DNA from: Sacculina carcini
Taxonomy: Eukaryota; Arthropoda; Thecostraca; Sacculinidae
Reading direction: 5' to 3'
Assembly: GCA_916048095.2 (NCBI GenBank)
Contig: OU696596.1
Span: forward strand, 3,707,195-3,771,194
Length of the DNA stretch: 64,000 nt
A program made the position numbers and the translations under genes. The notes under the pieces were generated by a model. The model saw only the letters and a program-made list of their open reading frames with translations, was not told where the DNA came from and did not search any database. Position 1 is the stretch's first letter. Each line of letters opens with the position of its first letter. This document shows, piece by piece, positions 1-7,697 of this stretch.

Positions 1-356
1 TACAGTCAACAACAAAGTTCAGCACACACGCACACCAGCACACACACACACACACACACTCCATGCATACACATACACACACGTGCACACCATCTGCCTG
101 TATAACCAGTGCTGCGCATACAGACACGCACACATTCACAAACAAACATCTACCGCTCGCGCAAGGACCACAGCCACACAAACACGCGCACACTTTCACT
201 CGCGCTAACATACACACTTACATACGGAAACATCATAGCCCAAACACACACACACACACACACACACACTAATGGCTGAGCAATATAACACACCCTTAAA
301 ACAAGTTTTTGTTATTTGGACGGTTTTCAAGTGTTTCATTTCCATCGGCAAATTGT
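1..356 (-). mobile_element. LINE 3'-end fragment with CA microsatellite
   Basis: This stretch is almost the same sequence as 7698-8048, which is the 3' end of the decayed LINE described there. It starts at the window edge, carries interrupted CA microsatellites, and ends with the last codons of the RT C-terminus read on the minus strand. Short CA-rich reading frames here are translations of microsatellite. The fragment stops at 356, where the sequence switches to a 14-base inverted piece of the same LINE. Confidence 0.6.
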
Positions 357-958
357 AATGGCCCTAGAGCGAGCAAGTGTGCATGCCCCGCGGCGGCGAG
401 CTAGCTAGTATCACACACACACGCACACAAATACCTATCACATTACATTGCGTAGATATTTGTTTTACTAATAAAGCACGCATTTAAACCGACATCTACA
501 TTACCGACTGTTACCAGAATGTATGAATTGCGCTATATTTTACTGATACGTAAGATTATTATTAAATCAGAAGTATTAATTTATACACTAAGAGAAAATA
601 ATTCATTGTACCAGGCAGGAACAACCGGAGTAAGAAATTGGCATATCATATATACAGTTCAGACAATCCGTGTGTATATGTATGCATATCTGCTATGTAG
701 GGAAAAGCTATGTATTTTTACCCCAAACTTGAAATTATGTGAGAAACAAGATAAAATTTGAACTAATGTGAAATTTACCAATGAAAAAATAATTTAACAA
801 TAATCACGTTTTGTAATAATGTATGACACAAGCTTGTGTCATAGCCGACTTTTGTATATATTGAACTAATCTATATATATTCGTAATCAATCGTTACTTT
901 AATCTATAGTCTTCCCTGATCGTTTTGTCCTTCAATTCAAAGCTGTTGTGTTAGTATT
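357..958 (+). repeat. Module A, full copy
   Basis: After a GC-rich joint (about 371-405, also found at 10379-10415) comes module A, an AT-rich dispersed repeat that begins with CACACGCACACAAATACC. Other copies lie at 5925, 9652, 10416, 14776, 18646 and 62889. It holds an 80-codon frame starting at 519 that recurs in several copies. Some other copies are interrupted, so I do not call it a gene. Confidence 0.7.
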
Positions 959-1514
959 TGTAGGCTACAGTGACAACACCATGTTATTATTTGTTATTGC
1001 TGCTGTTGTTGTGGATCTGTAAGATGATTAGCATGGTCTCACCAGCTTGCATAGCTGTTCAGATAGCACACAATTACACGTCACACACATTGTGACATGT
1101 GGCATGTGGTCCTCGATTCTCAGTATTATTTAGTGAGAAATATTTGCCTGAGACGTCGAGACTTAATTTAAATAGAGTGGATCATACGATTAGCAATCAT
1201 CTACAGCTGGATTATAAGCAACGGTGGTGAGATTACAAGCAACGGATTATAAGCAACTGTCCAACGCATAACTGCCTAACATTAACCTTCGTATTGATTG
1301 CAATTTATTCTTCACATTTCCAATGTATCATTGTGGTAATATGAATGAATAGCGTATACCGAATGACTCCAACTTGTTATTTTAATTCATTCAGCTGAAG
1401 ACAAATAAATAGTGTGCTATTGAAAGTATGAATAGTTGAAGACTTGCTATTATTTTGAGTTGATTTAATAGCATTGCAATTATTATCCCTACCGGTCATA
1501 TACTATCATTATTA
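959..1514 (+). repeat. Module E
   Basis: About 555 bases of AT-rich sequence, repeated at 58013-58615 with small indels. No coding potential is seen. Its right edge is where the 177-bp satellite element was inserted. The copy near 58.6 kb shows the uninterrupted junction. Confidence 0.65.
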
Positions 1515-2397
1515 CCAGTAAGGCGCCGTGTTCGGTGATGAACGAGCGAGCGCGAAGTTGTCATATGTAATCAAACTTTGTCGTAAATGTATTTGTCTGC
1601 GTGCATGGGCAAAGTTTTCTGCTAAATTATAAGAGGGCATATGGCACGTGCCACGTGCCAGGCTGGGCATGGAAATAATTCGGCATAGTCTCATTCGCGG
1701 CAGGAAGGATTGGGCTACCCAACAAACAAAAACGCATGTTAATCGGACCTATGGTTCCAGAGATATAAGCCTCTGAAAAACGGGTAAAAAGTGTTTTTCG
1801 AAAAAGTAGGAGGGCATTCGGGACGTGCCACGTGCCACAGTGAGCACTGACATAATTCGGCATAGTCTCATTCGCGGCAAGAAGGATGAGGCTACCCAAC
1901 AACAAAAACGCATGTTAATCAAACTTATGGTTCCAGAGATATAAGCCTCTGAAAAACGGGTAAAAAGTGTTTTTCGAAAAAGTAGGAGGGAATTTGGGAC
2001 CTGCCACGTGCCACATGGGGCACTGACATAATTCGGCCTGGTTTCATCCGCGGCAAAAAGGATTAGGCTACCTAACAACAAAAAAAGCATGTTAATCAGA
2101 CTTATGGTTCCAGAGATATAAGCCTCTGAAAAATGGGTAAAAAGTGTTTTTCGAAAAAGTAGGAGGGCATTTGGGACGTGCCACGTGCCACAGTGGGCAC
2201 TGACATAATTCGGCTTAGTCTCATCCGCGGCAGGAAAGATGAGGCTACCCAACAAAAAAACATGCATGTTAATCGGACTTATGGTTCCAGAGATATAAGC
2301 CTCTGAAAAGCGTGACCACGGCCGGCCGGCGGGCCGCTCATACTCATTTTTCTAGTAACACCAAGTATGAACTCGCTCGCTATCGCTCGCTCGTAAT
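1515..2397. mobile_element. Satellite-cored insertion without target duplication (Helentron/HINE-like)
   Basis: Compared with the paralogous empty site near 58610-58622, about 883 bases are inserted here and no bases are duplicated at the edges. The insert begins with CCAGTAAGGCGCC and ends with CGCTCGCTCG followed by TAA. Clustered GAGCG/CGCTC motifs near both ends are in inverted relation. The core is a four-unit 177-bp tandem array. Insertion in an AT run without target-site duplication plus a tandem-repeat core is typical of Helitron/Helentron-derived nonautonomous elements such as DINE-1. No helicase gene is present, and canonical TC/CTRR ends are not convincing, so the class is an inference. 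Confidence 0.5.
1620..2310. repeat. 177-bp tandem satellite, about four units
   Basis: The motif GTTCCAGAGATATAAGCC recurs at 1754, 1930, 2107 and 2284, giving periods of 176, 177 and 177 bases. Each unit carries a CACGTGCCAC-rich palindromic patch. Because 177 is divisible by three, the array yields minus-strand open frames of up to 172 codons. These repeat a 59-residue unit and reflect periodicity, not a protein gene. Confidence 0.85.
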
Positions 2398-2562
2398 TAT
2401 CAAAGCCGACGCGAGGTCTTAAATAGCGCCATTATCAAATAGCGGCCTGACTTTGGTAAATGAATTCACGAGCAGCCCCTCGGTATCCTGGGGAATCGAG
2501 GTACTTTTATGCGCTAATTTATGATAAATTTCAATATTATGCGCGAGTCAACGTGATCTACT
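2398..2562 (+). repeat. Module G
   Basis: Short dispersed block beginning near ATCAAAGCCGACGCG. Similar copies are at 58619-58760, and partial copies follow the RT fragments at 37262-37391 and 46735-46858. No gene is seen. Confidence 0.6.
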
Positions 2563-3004
2563 ACCGTTTTAGCCAACGAACCATTTTGGCCAAACGCTCA
2601 ACGGACGAAATACGATGCGATGAATATCGACATTGGCTAAAATCGTATGTGAGTGCATCTGACAGTGGCGTATCTAGTGACTGAAAGTTTAGCGAAAACT
2701 AGCCTAACCTAACCTAACCCAACCTAACCTAACCCAACCTAACCAGACCTAACCTAACCAAACCTAACCTAACCTAACCAAAGCTAATCTAACGATTTCC
2801 TTGTTTTCAAAAATTTGAAAGCCTCTGAACTGCATATAACTGAGTAAATATTGGCCAAAATGGTCACTCGCCTAACTTTCAGTCACTAGATACGCCACTG
2901 TCAGACGCATTCACAACATGTACCATTCTAGCCAATGTCGATATTCATCGCATCGTATTTCTATCGCCGAGCGTTGGCCAAAATGGTTCGTTAGCTAAAA
3001 CGGT
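2563..3004. mobile_element. Fold-back element with AACCT core
   Basis: The two ends are long imperfect inverted repeats of about 140 bases or more. The left arm starts ACCGTTTTAGCCAACGAACC. The right arm, read on the minus strand, starts ACCGTTTTAGCTAACGAACC. Both arms share the GATGCGATGAATATCGACAT patch and the AGTGGCGTATCTAGTGACTG patch. The centre (2700-2790) is a run of AACCT repeats and variants. Related copies are at 26571-26895, 33865-34188, 43350-43673 and 56947-57261. Isolated left arms are at 36538 and 46007. No coding capacity; a MITE or Foldback-like element is the likely class. Confidence 0.7.
2700..2790. repeat. Interstitial (AACCT)n array
   Basis: About 17 consecutive AACCT-like pentamers with variants AACCC and AACCA. 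AACCT/TTAGG is the canonical telomere repeat of many arthropods. Here it forms the core of the fold-back element. Much shorter arrays sit at the same place in the other copies and at 35485-35515 and 44970-45000. Confidence 0.85.
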
Positions 3005-3549
3005 CGTAACCCCACTGTGTGTATGCGCTGTTAATGTTGATCGTGTGTGTTGGACCTGCGTGACCTGAACAGGTTTCGTGAATGTTACGTGAGTAACGTG
3101 GTCACGACGATTAGGATGTTGTTTTCATTGCTGTTCCATTGCTATTTACATCTGGCTAACTCTTATTGCGACTTGGATCTTACAAGTGCCTCAAATAGAC
3201 ATCACGTTTTTGAACGTTCAAACATGACATTGTGCCACCCAGATAGACAGGTTCAAGAATTCGCAACAAAATTGCAAATTTCCAAGTGAAATGTAAAACA
3301 TGCTGGATCACAATTGCAACTACAATAGATGTATGGTGATACAATGGTGAAGATTGAGAATGAATCTATTTGAATGTCAAACAGCAAGTTTTGTATCGAA
3401 TTCGTGAAAGAGCAGGAGGCCAGCCAAGCTGCCGAAGGTGGTATGATGTAGGAGTTTTAGGAGGAATTCGCAAATTTGTGGATATTATATTTGTCTCATA
3501 TTATATTTAGACATATCTATTTCCCTATGTCTAATCACAATTATCATAT
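3005..3549 (+). repeat. Module C
   Basis: Dispersed repeat present at 26896, 34189, 37400, 43674, 46859 and 57262. It contains an 80-codon frame (3047-3289) that begins with GTG, not ATG. Its copies differ by many amino-acid changes with no sign of synonymous bias, so I treat it as noncoding. The right edge (3500-3549) matches 57765-57806 and 13560-13600. Confidence 0.65.
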
Positions 3550-3554
3550 ATCAT

Positions 3555-3820
3555 TGTAGTGTCTTGTATCATGTGCGGTTTACTGTATTGCGATTGTAAA
3601 GATGGCGCGACGTGTATCGCGATATTGTGACGTGTATCGTACGATTGTGAAATGGACCAATCAGAGGAAGGCACGTATGACAGCAAGGTACAATCGGGGT
3701 CAGGCTATAGAGTCAAATCAGTCTAGGTGTAGGTCTCGTTCAGTTAACTTGTGTGTGTTTTCAATATACTTGTGAGTCAAGCCACATCTCAGATTCGCTC
3801 GCCATCGCTCCGACACTACA
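3555..3820 (+). repeat. 5' LTR
   Basis: 266 bases with TG...CA ends. The first and last nine bases are a perfect inverted repeat (TGTAGTGTC / GACACTACA). By eye it is identical to the 3' LTR over its length, which implies a recent insertion. Confidence 0.92.
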
Positions 3821-3823
3821 ATT

Positions 3824-3834
3824 TGGCGACGAGG
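3824..3834 (+). other. Primer-binding site, tRNA-Ser(GCT) type
   Basis: TGGCGACGAGG starts three bases after the 5' LTR. From general knowledge of tRNA sequences it is complementary to the 3' end of serine tRNA with GCT anticodon, including the CCA tail. It would prime minus-strand DNA synthesis. Confidence 0.75.
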
Positions 3835-3876
3835 TCAGTTTCAGTATTGATAATTTGTCTAATTACAAATATCAGT

Positions 3877-5646
3877 ATGGATGGTGTCGCAGCACCTCCC
3901 ACTTTTCTTTCGCGCCCGGGAAAGCCTCTCATCCCCTGGACTGAGTGGAAGTTTACGTTCGAAAACTATCTAACGGCCATCAACGGCGACAGTTTTTCCG
4001 TGTCCCGGCGCAAGGCGATTTTGCTTCACTGTGTTGGAGCTGAGGCGCAGCGAGTTTTTCTCTCCCTTCCAGAGTCTCCTGAGAGGGAAGGCGAAGACGA
4101 TTACAACAAAGTGCTACGTCAAATGGGCGAATTTTATTCACCTAAGCTGAACGTTATTTCAGAACGGTTCAACTTCAGACAAAGAACGCAGACCCAGAAT
4201 GAAACTACTGCAGAGTACGTTTCTTCATTACGCAGCTTGTCGGCGAATTGTCAGTTCGGTCAACTGCAGGATGAAATTATAAGAGACCAGGTTGTAGAAC
4301 ATACGGTGCACCCTAGACTCCGCGAACGATTTTTACAGGACGCAAAACTCACACTGGACTCCCTGCTGGATCTGGCAGAAGCGTACGAGACTTCGCGCAG
4401 GCATTCGGCTTTAATGAGCTCCAGTAAAGAACCCGACGCGGCCACTGTGAATGTCACAAGAATGTCCTGTAAAGGCAAACAGCGTGACGGTGGTGTGACA
4501 GATAGCCAGTGCACATACTGCGGCCGTTCGCACGGCTCACCCAGAGCAGATTTTTGTCCGGCTCGTAATGCAAAATGTAATGCGTGCGGTCGACGTGGGC
4601 ACTGGGCCGTTGTGTGCAGATCAAAGGAAAGGACGAGTGTGGCAACCAGATTCAAACCGGTCAAAGAGGTCACCATTCTATCCTGCGCAGATGCACAAGA
4701 CAAAAGATTGACATGCAACGCAAGAGTCACAGTCGAGTCAGGCCAGTCAGCAGACATCGAACTTCAGGTAGATACTGGTGCTAGTGTCTCTGTCATGAGT
4801 TTGCCGCTAGCAAGGAAGCTTTTCAAAGGCTCAGCGGTAACAGCGTCTGACACTCAGCTTTTCGGCATTGGCCGACACCCGCTGAAAGTCGTCGGAACGC
4901 TACCTGTATCAGTCACTGTGGGTGAAAGCACGACTATGGCTGATTTTTTCATAATCGATACCAGATATTCAGAAGGTATATTGGGCTTCTCCACGCTGGC
5001 GAAACTTGGAGTTACGATTCAACCCGGAAAAGGACAGGTGTTGAAAATAGTAACCGAACCAAAAGAAGTCGCAGCTTTACTATCAAACGAAAGGTATTGC
5101 CACAAAACCAGATTGAAGCAAAACGACGCACCGACAGCGCATCCTCTGCGTAAACTGTCATTCTCCGCAAACGCACGACAGCGTACAACAGTCGCTGTTT
5201 TGGCTGAGAAGGGGGAGCAGAGAGAAGTCACGACAGCTACAGTGACGGCAAGACAGCGACACGACAGCGACTGTGACGAGGACACAGCAGTGTCAGGCTG
5301 TGATCCGGTCAGATCCACTGTGCGCAACATCGGCATTTCTGCAGGTCTGCAGCGGCCAAGTCGGCGAGGCGCGGTCTGCAAGCCGGTGGGCTCCGGCTTC
5401 CGACGTTCCGGAGATATTCCGATAATTTGCCGTTCGCGAACCAGGCGATGTAGCTGCCGTAGACATCGACCTCGACGATTCCTCCCCACCACGTGCGACG
5501 GCACCGACGGTCGACATCAGACAGCTCAGTGCTACTGCGGCTGTGATCCCGGCATCGGTGAAGACTGGCGGCGTCGCTGCCAAAGAACATGTTACTATCG
5601 ACGAAACCCCGCTTATCTTTCTGATGGTGTGTATTATTTTAAGTGA
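3877..5646 (+). CDS. Gag-protease polyprotein of the LTR element (pol deleted)
   Basis: 589 residues from the first ATG after the primer site; the open frame extends back into the LTR only through a GTG. Residues about 1-190 are a retrotransposon Gag core. About 211-226 is a first Cys/His knuckle, followed by a CX2CX4HX4C knuckle with C234, C237, H242 and C247. A retropepsin-type aspartic protease follows, with its DTGA active site at 299-302 and an ILGF flap-side motif further on. Gag would package RNA and the protease would mature it. After about residue 390 the sequence becomes low-complexity and Arg/Cys rich, and another frame looks more protein-like near 5430-5640. This suggests that a deletion fused the gag-protease region to the far end of pol, possibly with a frame change. 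No RT or integrase motif is present. The frame stops in the purine tract just before the 3' LTR. Confidence 0.85.
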   Translation: MDGVAAPPTFLSRPGKPLIPWTEWKFTFENYLTAINGDSFSVSRRKAILLHCVGAEAQRVFLSLPESPEREGEDDYNKVLRQMGEFYSPKLNVISERFNFRQRTQTQNETTAEYVSSLRSLSANCQFGQLQDEIIRDQVVEHTVHPRLRERFLQDAKLTLDSLLDLAEAYETSRRHSALMSSSKEPDAATVNVTRMSCKGKQRDGGVTDSQCTYCGRSHGSPRADFCPARNAKCNACGRRGHWAVVCRSKERTSVATRFKPVKEVTILSCADAQDKRLTCNARVTVESGQSADIELQVDTGASVSVMSLPLARKLFKGSAVTASDTQLFGIGRHPLKVVGTLPVSVTVGESTTMADFFIIDTRYSEGILGFSTLAKLGVTIQPGKGQVLKIVTEPKEVAALLSNERYCHKTRLKQNDAPTAHPLRKLSFSANARQRTTVAVLAEKGEQREVTTATVTARQRHDSDCDEDTAVSGCDPVRSTVRNIGISAGLQRPSRRGAVCKPVGSGFRRSGDIPIICRSRTRRCSCRRHRPRRFLPTTCDGTDGRHQTAQCYCGCDPGIGEDWRRRCQRTCYYRRNPAYLSDGVYYFK

Positions 5647-5651
5647 GGGGG
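5641..5651 (+). other. Polypurine tract
   Basis: A purine-rich run (AAGTGAGGGGG, one T) lies two bases before the 3' LTR. This is the expected position for the plus-strand primer of an LTR retrotransposon. It overlaps the stop codon of the gag-protease frame. Confidence 0.75.
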
Positions 5652-5653
5652 TA

Positions 5654-5919
5654 TGTAGTGTCTTGTATCATGTGCGGTTTACTGTATTGCGATTGTAAAG
5701 ATGGCGCGACGTGTATCGCGATATTGTGACGTGTATCGTACGATTGTGAAATGGACCAATCAGAGGAAGGCACGTATGACAGCAAGGTACAATCGGGGTC
5801 AGGCTATAGAGTCAAATCAGTCTAGGTGTAGGTCTCGTTCAGTTAACTTGTGTGTGTTTTCAATATACTTGTGAGTCAAGCCACATCTCAGATTCGCTCG
5901 CCATCGCTCCGACACTACA
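5654..5919 (+). repeat. 3' LTR
   Basis: 266 bases, the same ends and, by eye, the same sequence as the 5' LTR. It is followed directly by the ATCAT target duplication and then by the continuation of the host module (TCAAATATCACATTACATTACG). Confidence 0.92.
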
Positions 5920-5924
5920 ATCAT

Positions 5925-6057
5925 CAAATATCACATTACATTACGTAAACATTTGTTTTACTAATAAAGCACGCATTTAAACCAGCATCTACACTACCGA
6001 CTGTTACCAGGATGTATGAATTGCGCTATATTTCACTGATACGTAAGATTATTATTA
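5925..6057 (+). repeat. Module A, truncated by an insertion
   Basis: The first 130 bases or so of module A. It breaks off inside the ATTATTATT run, where the GGCTGTCAAAAG element begins. In intact copies the sequence continues AAATCAGAAGTATT. Confidence 0.65.
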
Positions 6058-6590
6058 GGGCTGTCAAAAGTTAATAAGGTTACTTTTTCACCTAAAGGTC
6101 ACTTTTTCATAAGCTACCTAAAACTGCATGAAACAGTGGTGTACGATAATTATTAAAAAAGTTATTAGATTACCAAAAGTTACTTTTTCATCGTTAGGTT
6201 ACTTTTTTTGCTTTTAGGTTACTTTTTTGCTTTTAGGTTACTTTTTTGCTTTTAGGTTACATTTTTAGCGTCAGGTTACCTTTTGTTATTTGTCTTGATA
6301 TTAAGTAAGTTTACCACGAAGTTCGGTGACTTTTTGCAGATAAGAGGTACAAAAACGGTATATATGAGTATAAAATAGGAAAAGAGATGGAATATTAGGT
6401 CTCAAGATCATGAAATTTCAAAATTTCTGCTGTTAGGATTTAGCCATTGATATCCACCTTCATATCTGTGCTACTCAATATTTACACGTTTTTGGGTACG
6501 CAGGATAGCGTCATTCCGTTTTAGGAAATGCCCACCAGCCGGAGGGTGTCGTGAGATGTTTGGAGCGTGGTATAGTACGATGTGTGAGCT
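6058..6590 (+). mobile_element. GGCTGTCAAAAG element, left copy of an inverted pair
   Basis: The sequence starting AGGGCTGTCAAAAGTTAAT is repeated in reverse orientation at 12380-12852 with clear but imperfect identity over about 480-540 bases. It carries a short tandem array of GGTTACTTTTTTGCTTTTA (about 6190-6260) that is longer here than in the other copy. No coding region. It may be a nonautonomous DNA element, or one of two long inverted ends of a larger one. Confidence 0.5.
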
Positions 6591-7243
6591 CTCCTTAACA
6601 TATACTGCACTGTAGCACTTGACAGTACGCATTTACTTGAACAGGAATTAGCACGTGATTTTCAGGGCGTGAGATAGCGCCATTTTCCCACGTTTTACAT
6701 TGATAAGACTGTGAGCACAGGGTGCTACATATGGGAGGACGGGAGGCATTCACACATGCAGTGTTTACGCCAACACTATTATACAAGCTGTAGTACGTGC
6801 TATTTTATCAAAAGTTCCGTTGAAACAATATATAAAACATTATTGCGACCATTACTGAAATATTTACATTTGCAATTAGTGTATTTCACTCTTGTATTAT
6901 CTTTCCACTTATAAATTACATTTTGATGGTTATGCTCCTTTTTGCGATGTTAGCCAAACAATATTTAGTCACTTTTGGTGGTTTGTTGTAAAAATGGTAC
7001 CAGATCGGAGAGAGGGTGGAAAAATAGTACCAACTCGGAAAGAGCACGCCCGTGCTCTTCAGTGCTCCGCCGCAACCTGCCGTCTTCTCTATCACCGGCC
7101 GCCGCGACAGGGCACAACACTCCTCGGCCCCAGCAACAACCGTGCTCTCGCCGTGCTCCTCAGCAAACACCCGTGCTCCTCAGTACCCTGTCGCAGCCGG
7201 CCGAGATCCACCGTCCACACAAGCCGCGACGTCCCGTCCTCCG
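6591..7243. other. Unassigned sequence
   Basis: No gene or repeat relation recognised. The left two thirds are AT-rich. From about 7030 it becomes GC-rich and pyrimidine-biased. Several overlapping proline/serine-rich frames exist there but show no family signature. Confidence 0.3.
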
Positions 7244-7432
7244 TTCAGGTCCTCCGGCTTCGGTAGCCCCAATTCATCAACCCTCCAGCAGCTTCCTCTG
7301 ACGGGACAGCGACGCATCCAGAAAAGGCGGGCCGACGAGCAACCTCGGCCACAGCTTCCCCCTCACTGTCTCCAGCCGGCACCTTGCTCCACATTCGCCC
7401 CTGCAACACTGTCTTGACACGTCGCTGAACAC
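7244..7432 (+). repeat. 189-bp segment, partner of 11549-11738
   Basis: A GC-rich segment whose reverse complement occurs at 11549-11738. It is nested inside the larger inverted pair 6058-6590 / 12380-12852. Function unknown. Confidence 0.6.
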
Positions 7433-7697
7433 CGCTCTATGCCTGTCCGCCTCTGATGACCGCCACAACTGCTGCCGAAACCGGGTCAAAGCTCCCACCA
7501 CACCAAAACTCTCCAATAAAACCATCCAAAAACAAAAAGATGCCGAAATAGCTTGTAAGCAATACAAAACAACTTCGGCCGAACAAACTTAATGTGTATT
7601 AAGACAGGCGCGCGTGGGACATCGTTGTCCCACGCGCGCCTACAAGACCACACCACTCGTAGACACGCCTCAGGAACGACTCACCATTTCCCCTAGT
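7433..7697. other. Unassigned sequence with two hairpins
   Basis: No gene seen. It contains a small palindrome CTTAAT-GTGT-ATTAAG at 7588-7603, directly followed by the 36-base GC hairpin listed separately, then LINE-tail sequence. Confidence 0.3.
7606..7641. other. GC-rich perfect hairpin
   Basis: A 16-bp perfect stem, AGGCGCGCGTGGGACA with its exact complement, and a four-base loop TCGT. A variant of the same hairpin occurs in module D copies at 15670-15704, 24469-24503 and (degraded) 18069-18102 and 63862-63896. Its flanks here are unrelated to module D. Confidence 0.7.

Larger units (their letters stand above)
3555..5919 (+). mobile_element. Truncated Ty3/gypsy-type LTR retrotransposon
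   Basis: A complete insertion of 2365 bases. Two 266-base LTRs (3555-3820 and 5654-5919) start TGTAGTGTC and end GACACTACA. The 5-base target duplication ATCAT lies at 3550-3554 and 5920-5924. The unfilled target is visible in the paralogous module at 57807-57811. Between the LTRs are a primer-binding site, a gag-protease reading frame and a purine tract. RT, RNase H and integrase are absent, so the element is an internally deleted, nonautonomous derivative. Gag style and the serine-tRNA primer site suggest the Mag-like side of Ty3/gypsy (inference). Confidence 0.9.

Noticed and set aside
63..272. His/Thr-rich open frames over CA repeats, here and at many GT/CA tracts (also Cys/Val-rich ones)
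   Set aside because: They are translations of dinucleotide microsatellites, open on both strands by periodicity.
519..761. 80-codon frame recurring in module A copies
   Set aside because: One copy has an internal duplication and others are truncated. Conservation is no better than that of surrounding noncoding repeat.
1749..2267. 172-codon minus-strand open frame
   Set aside because: It is the 177-bp satellite read in one phase; the unit length is a multiple of three, so the frame stays open without selection.
3047..3289. 80-codon frame recurring in module C copies
   Set aside because: It begins with GTG, and differences between copies are mostly amino-acid changing. No family resemblance.
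4260..5583. Minus-strand frames of 93-165 codons inside the LTR element
   Set aside because: They are antisense to the gag-protease frame and show no motif.
7052..7417. Proline/serine-rich frames in the GC-rich stretch
   Set aside because: Overlapping frames on both strands, no conserved motif, and part of the stretch is simply an inverted repeat copy.
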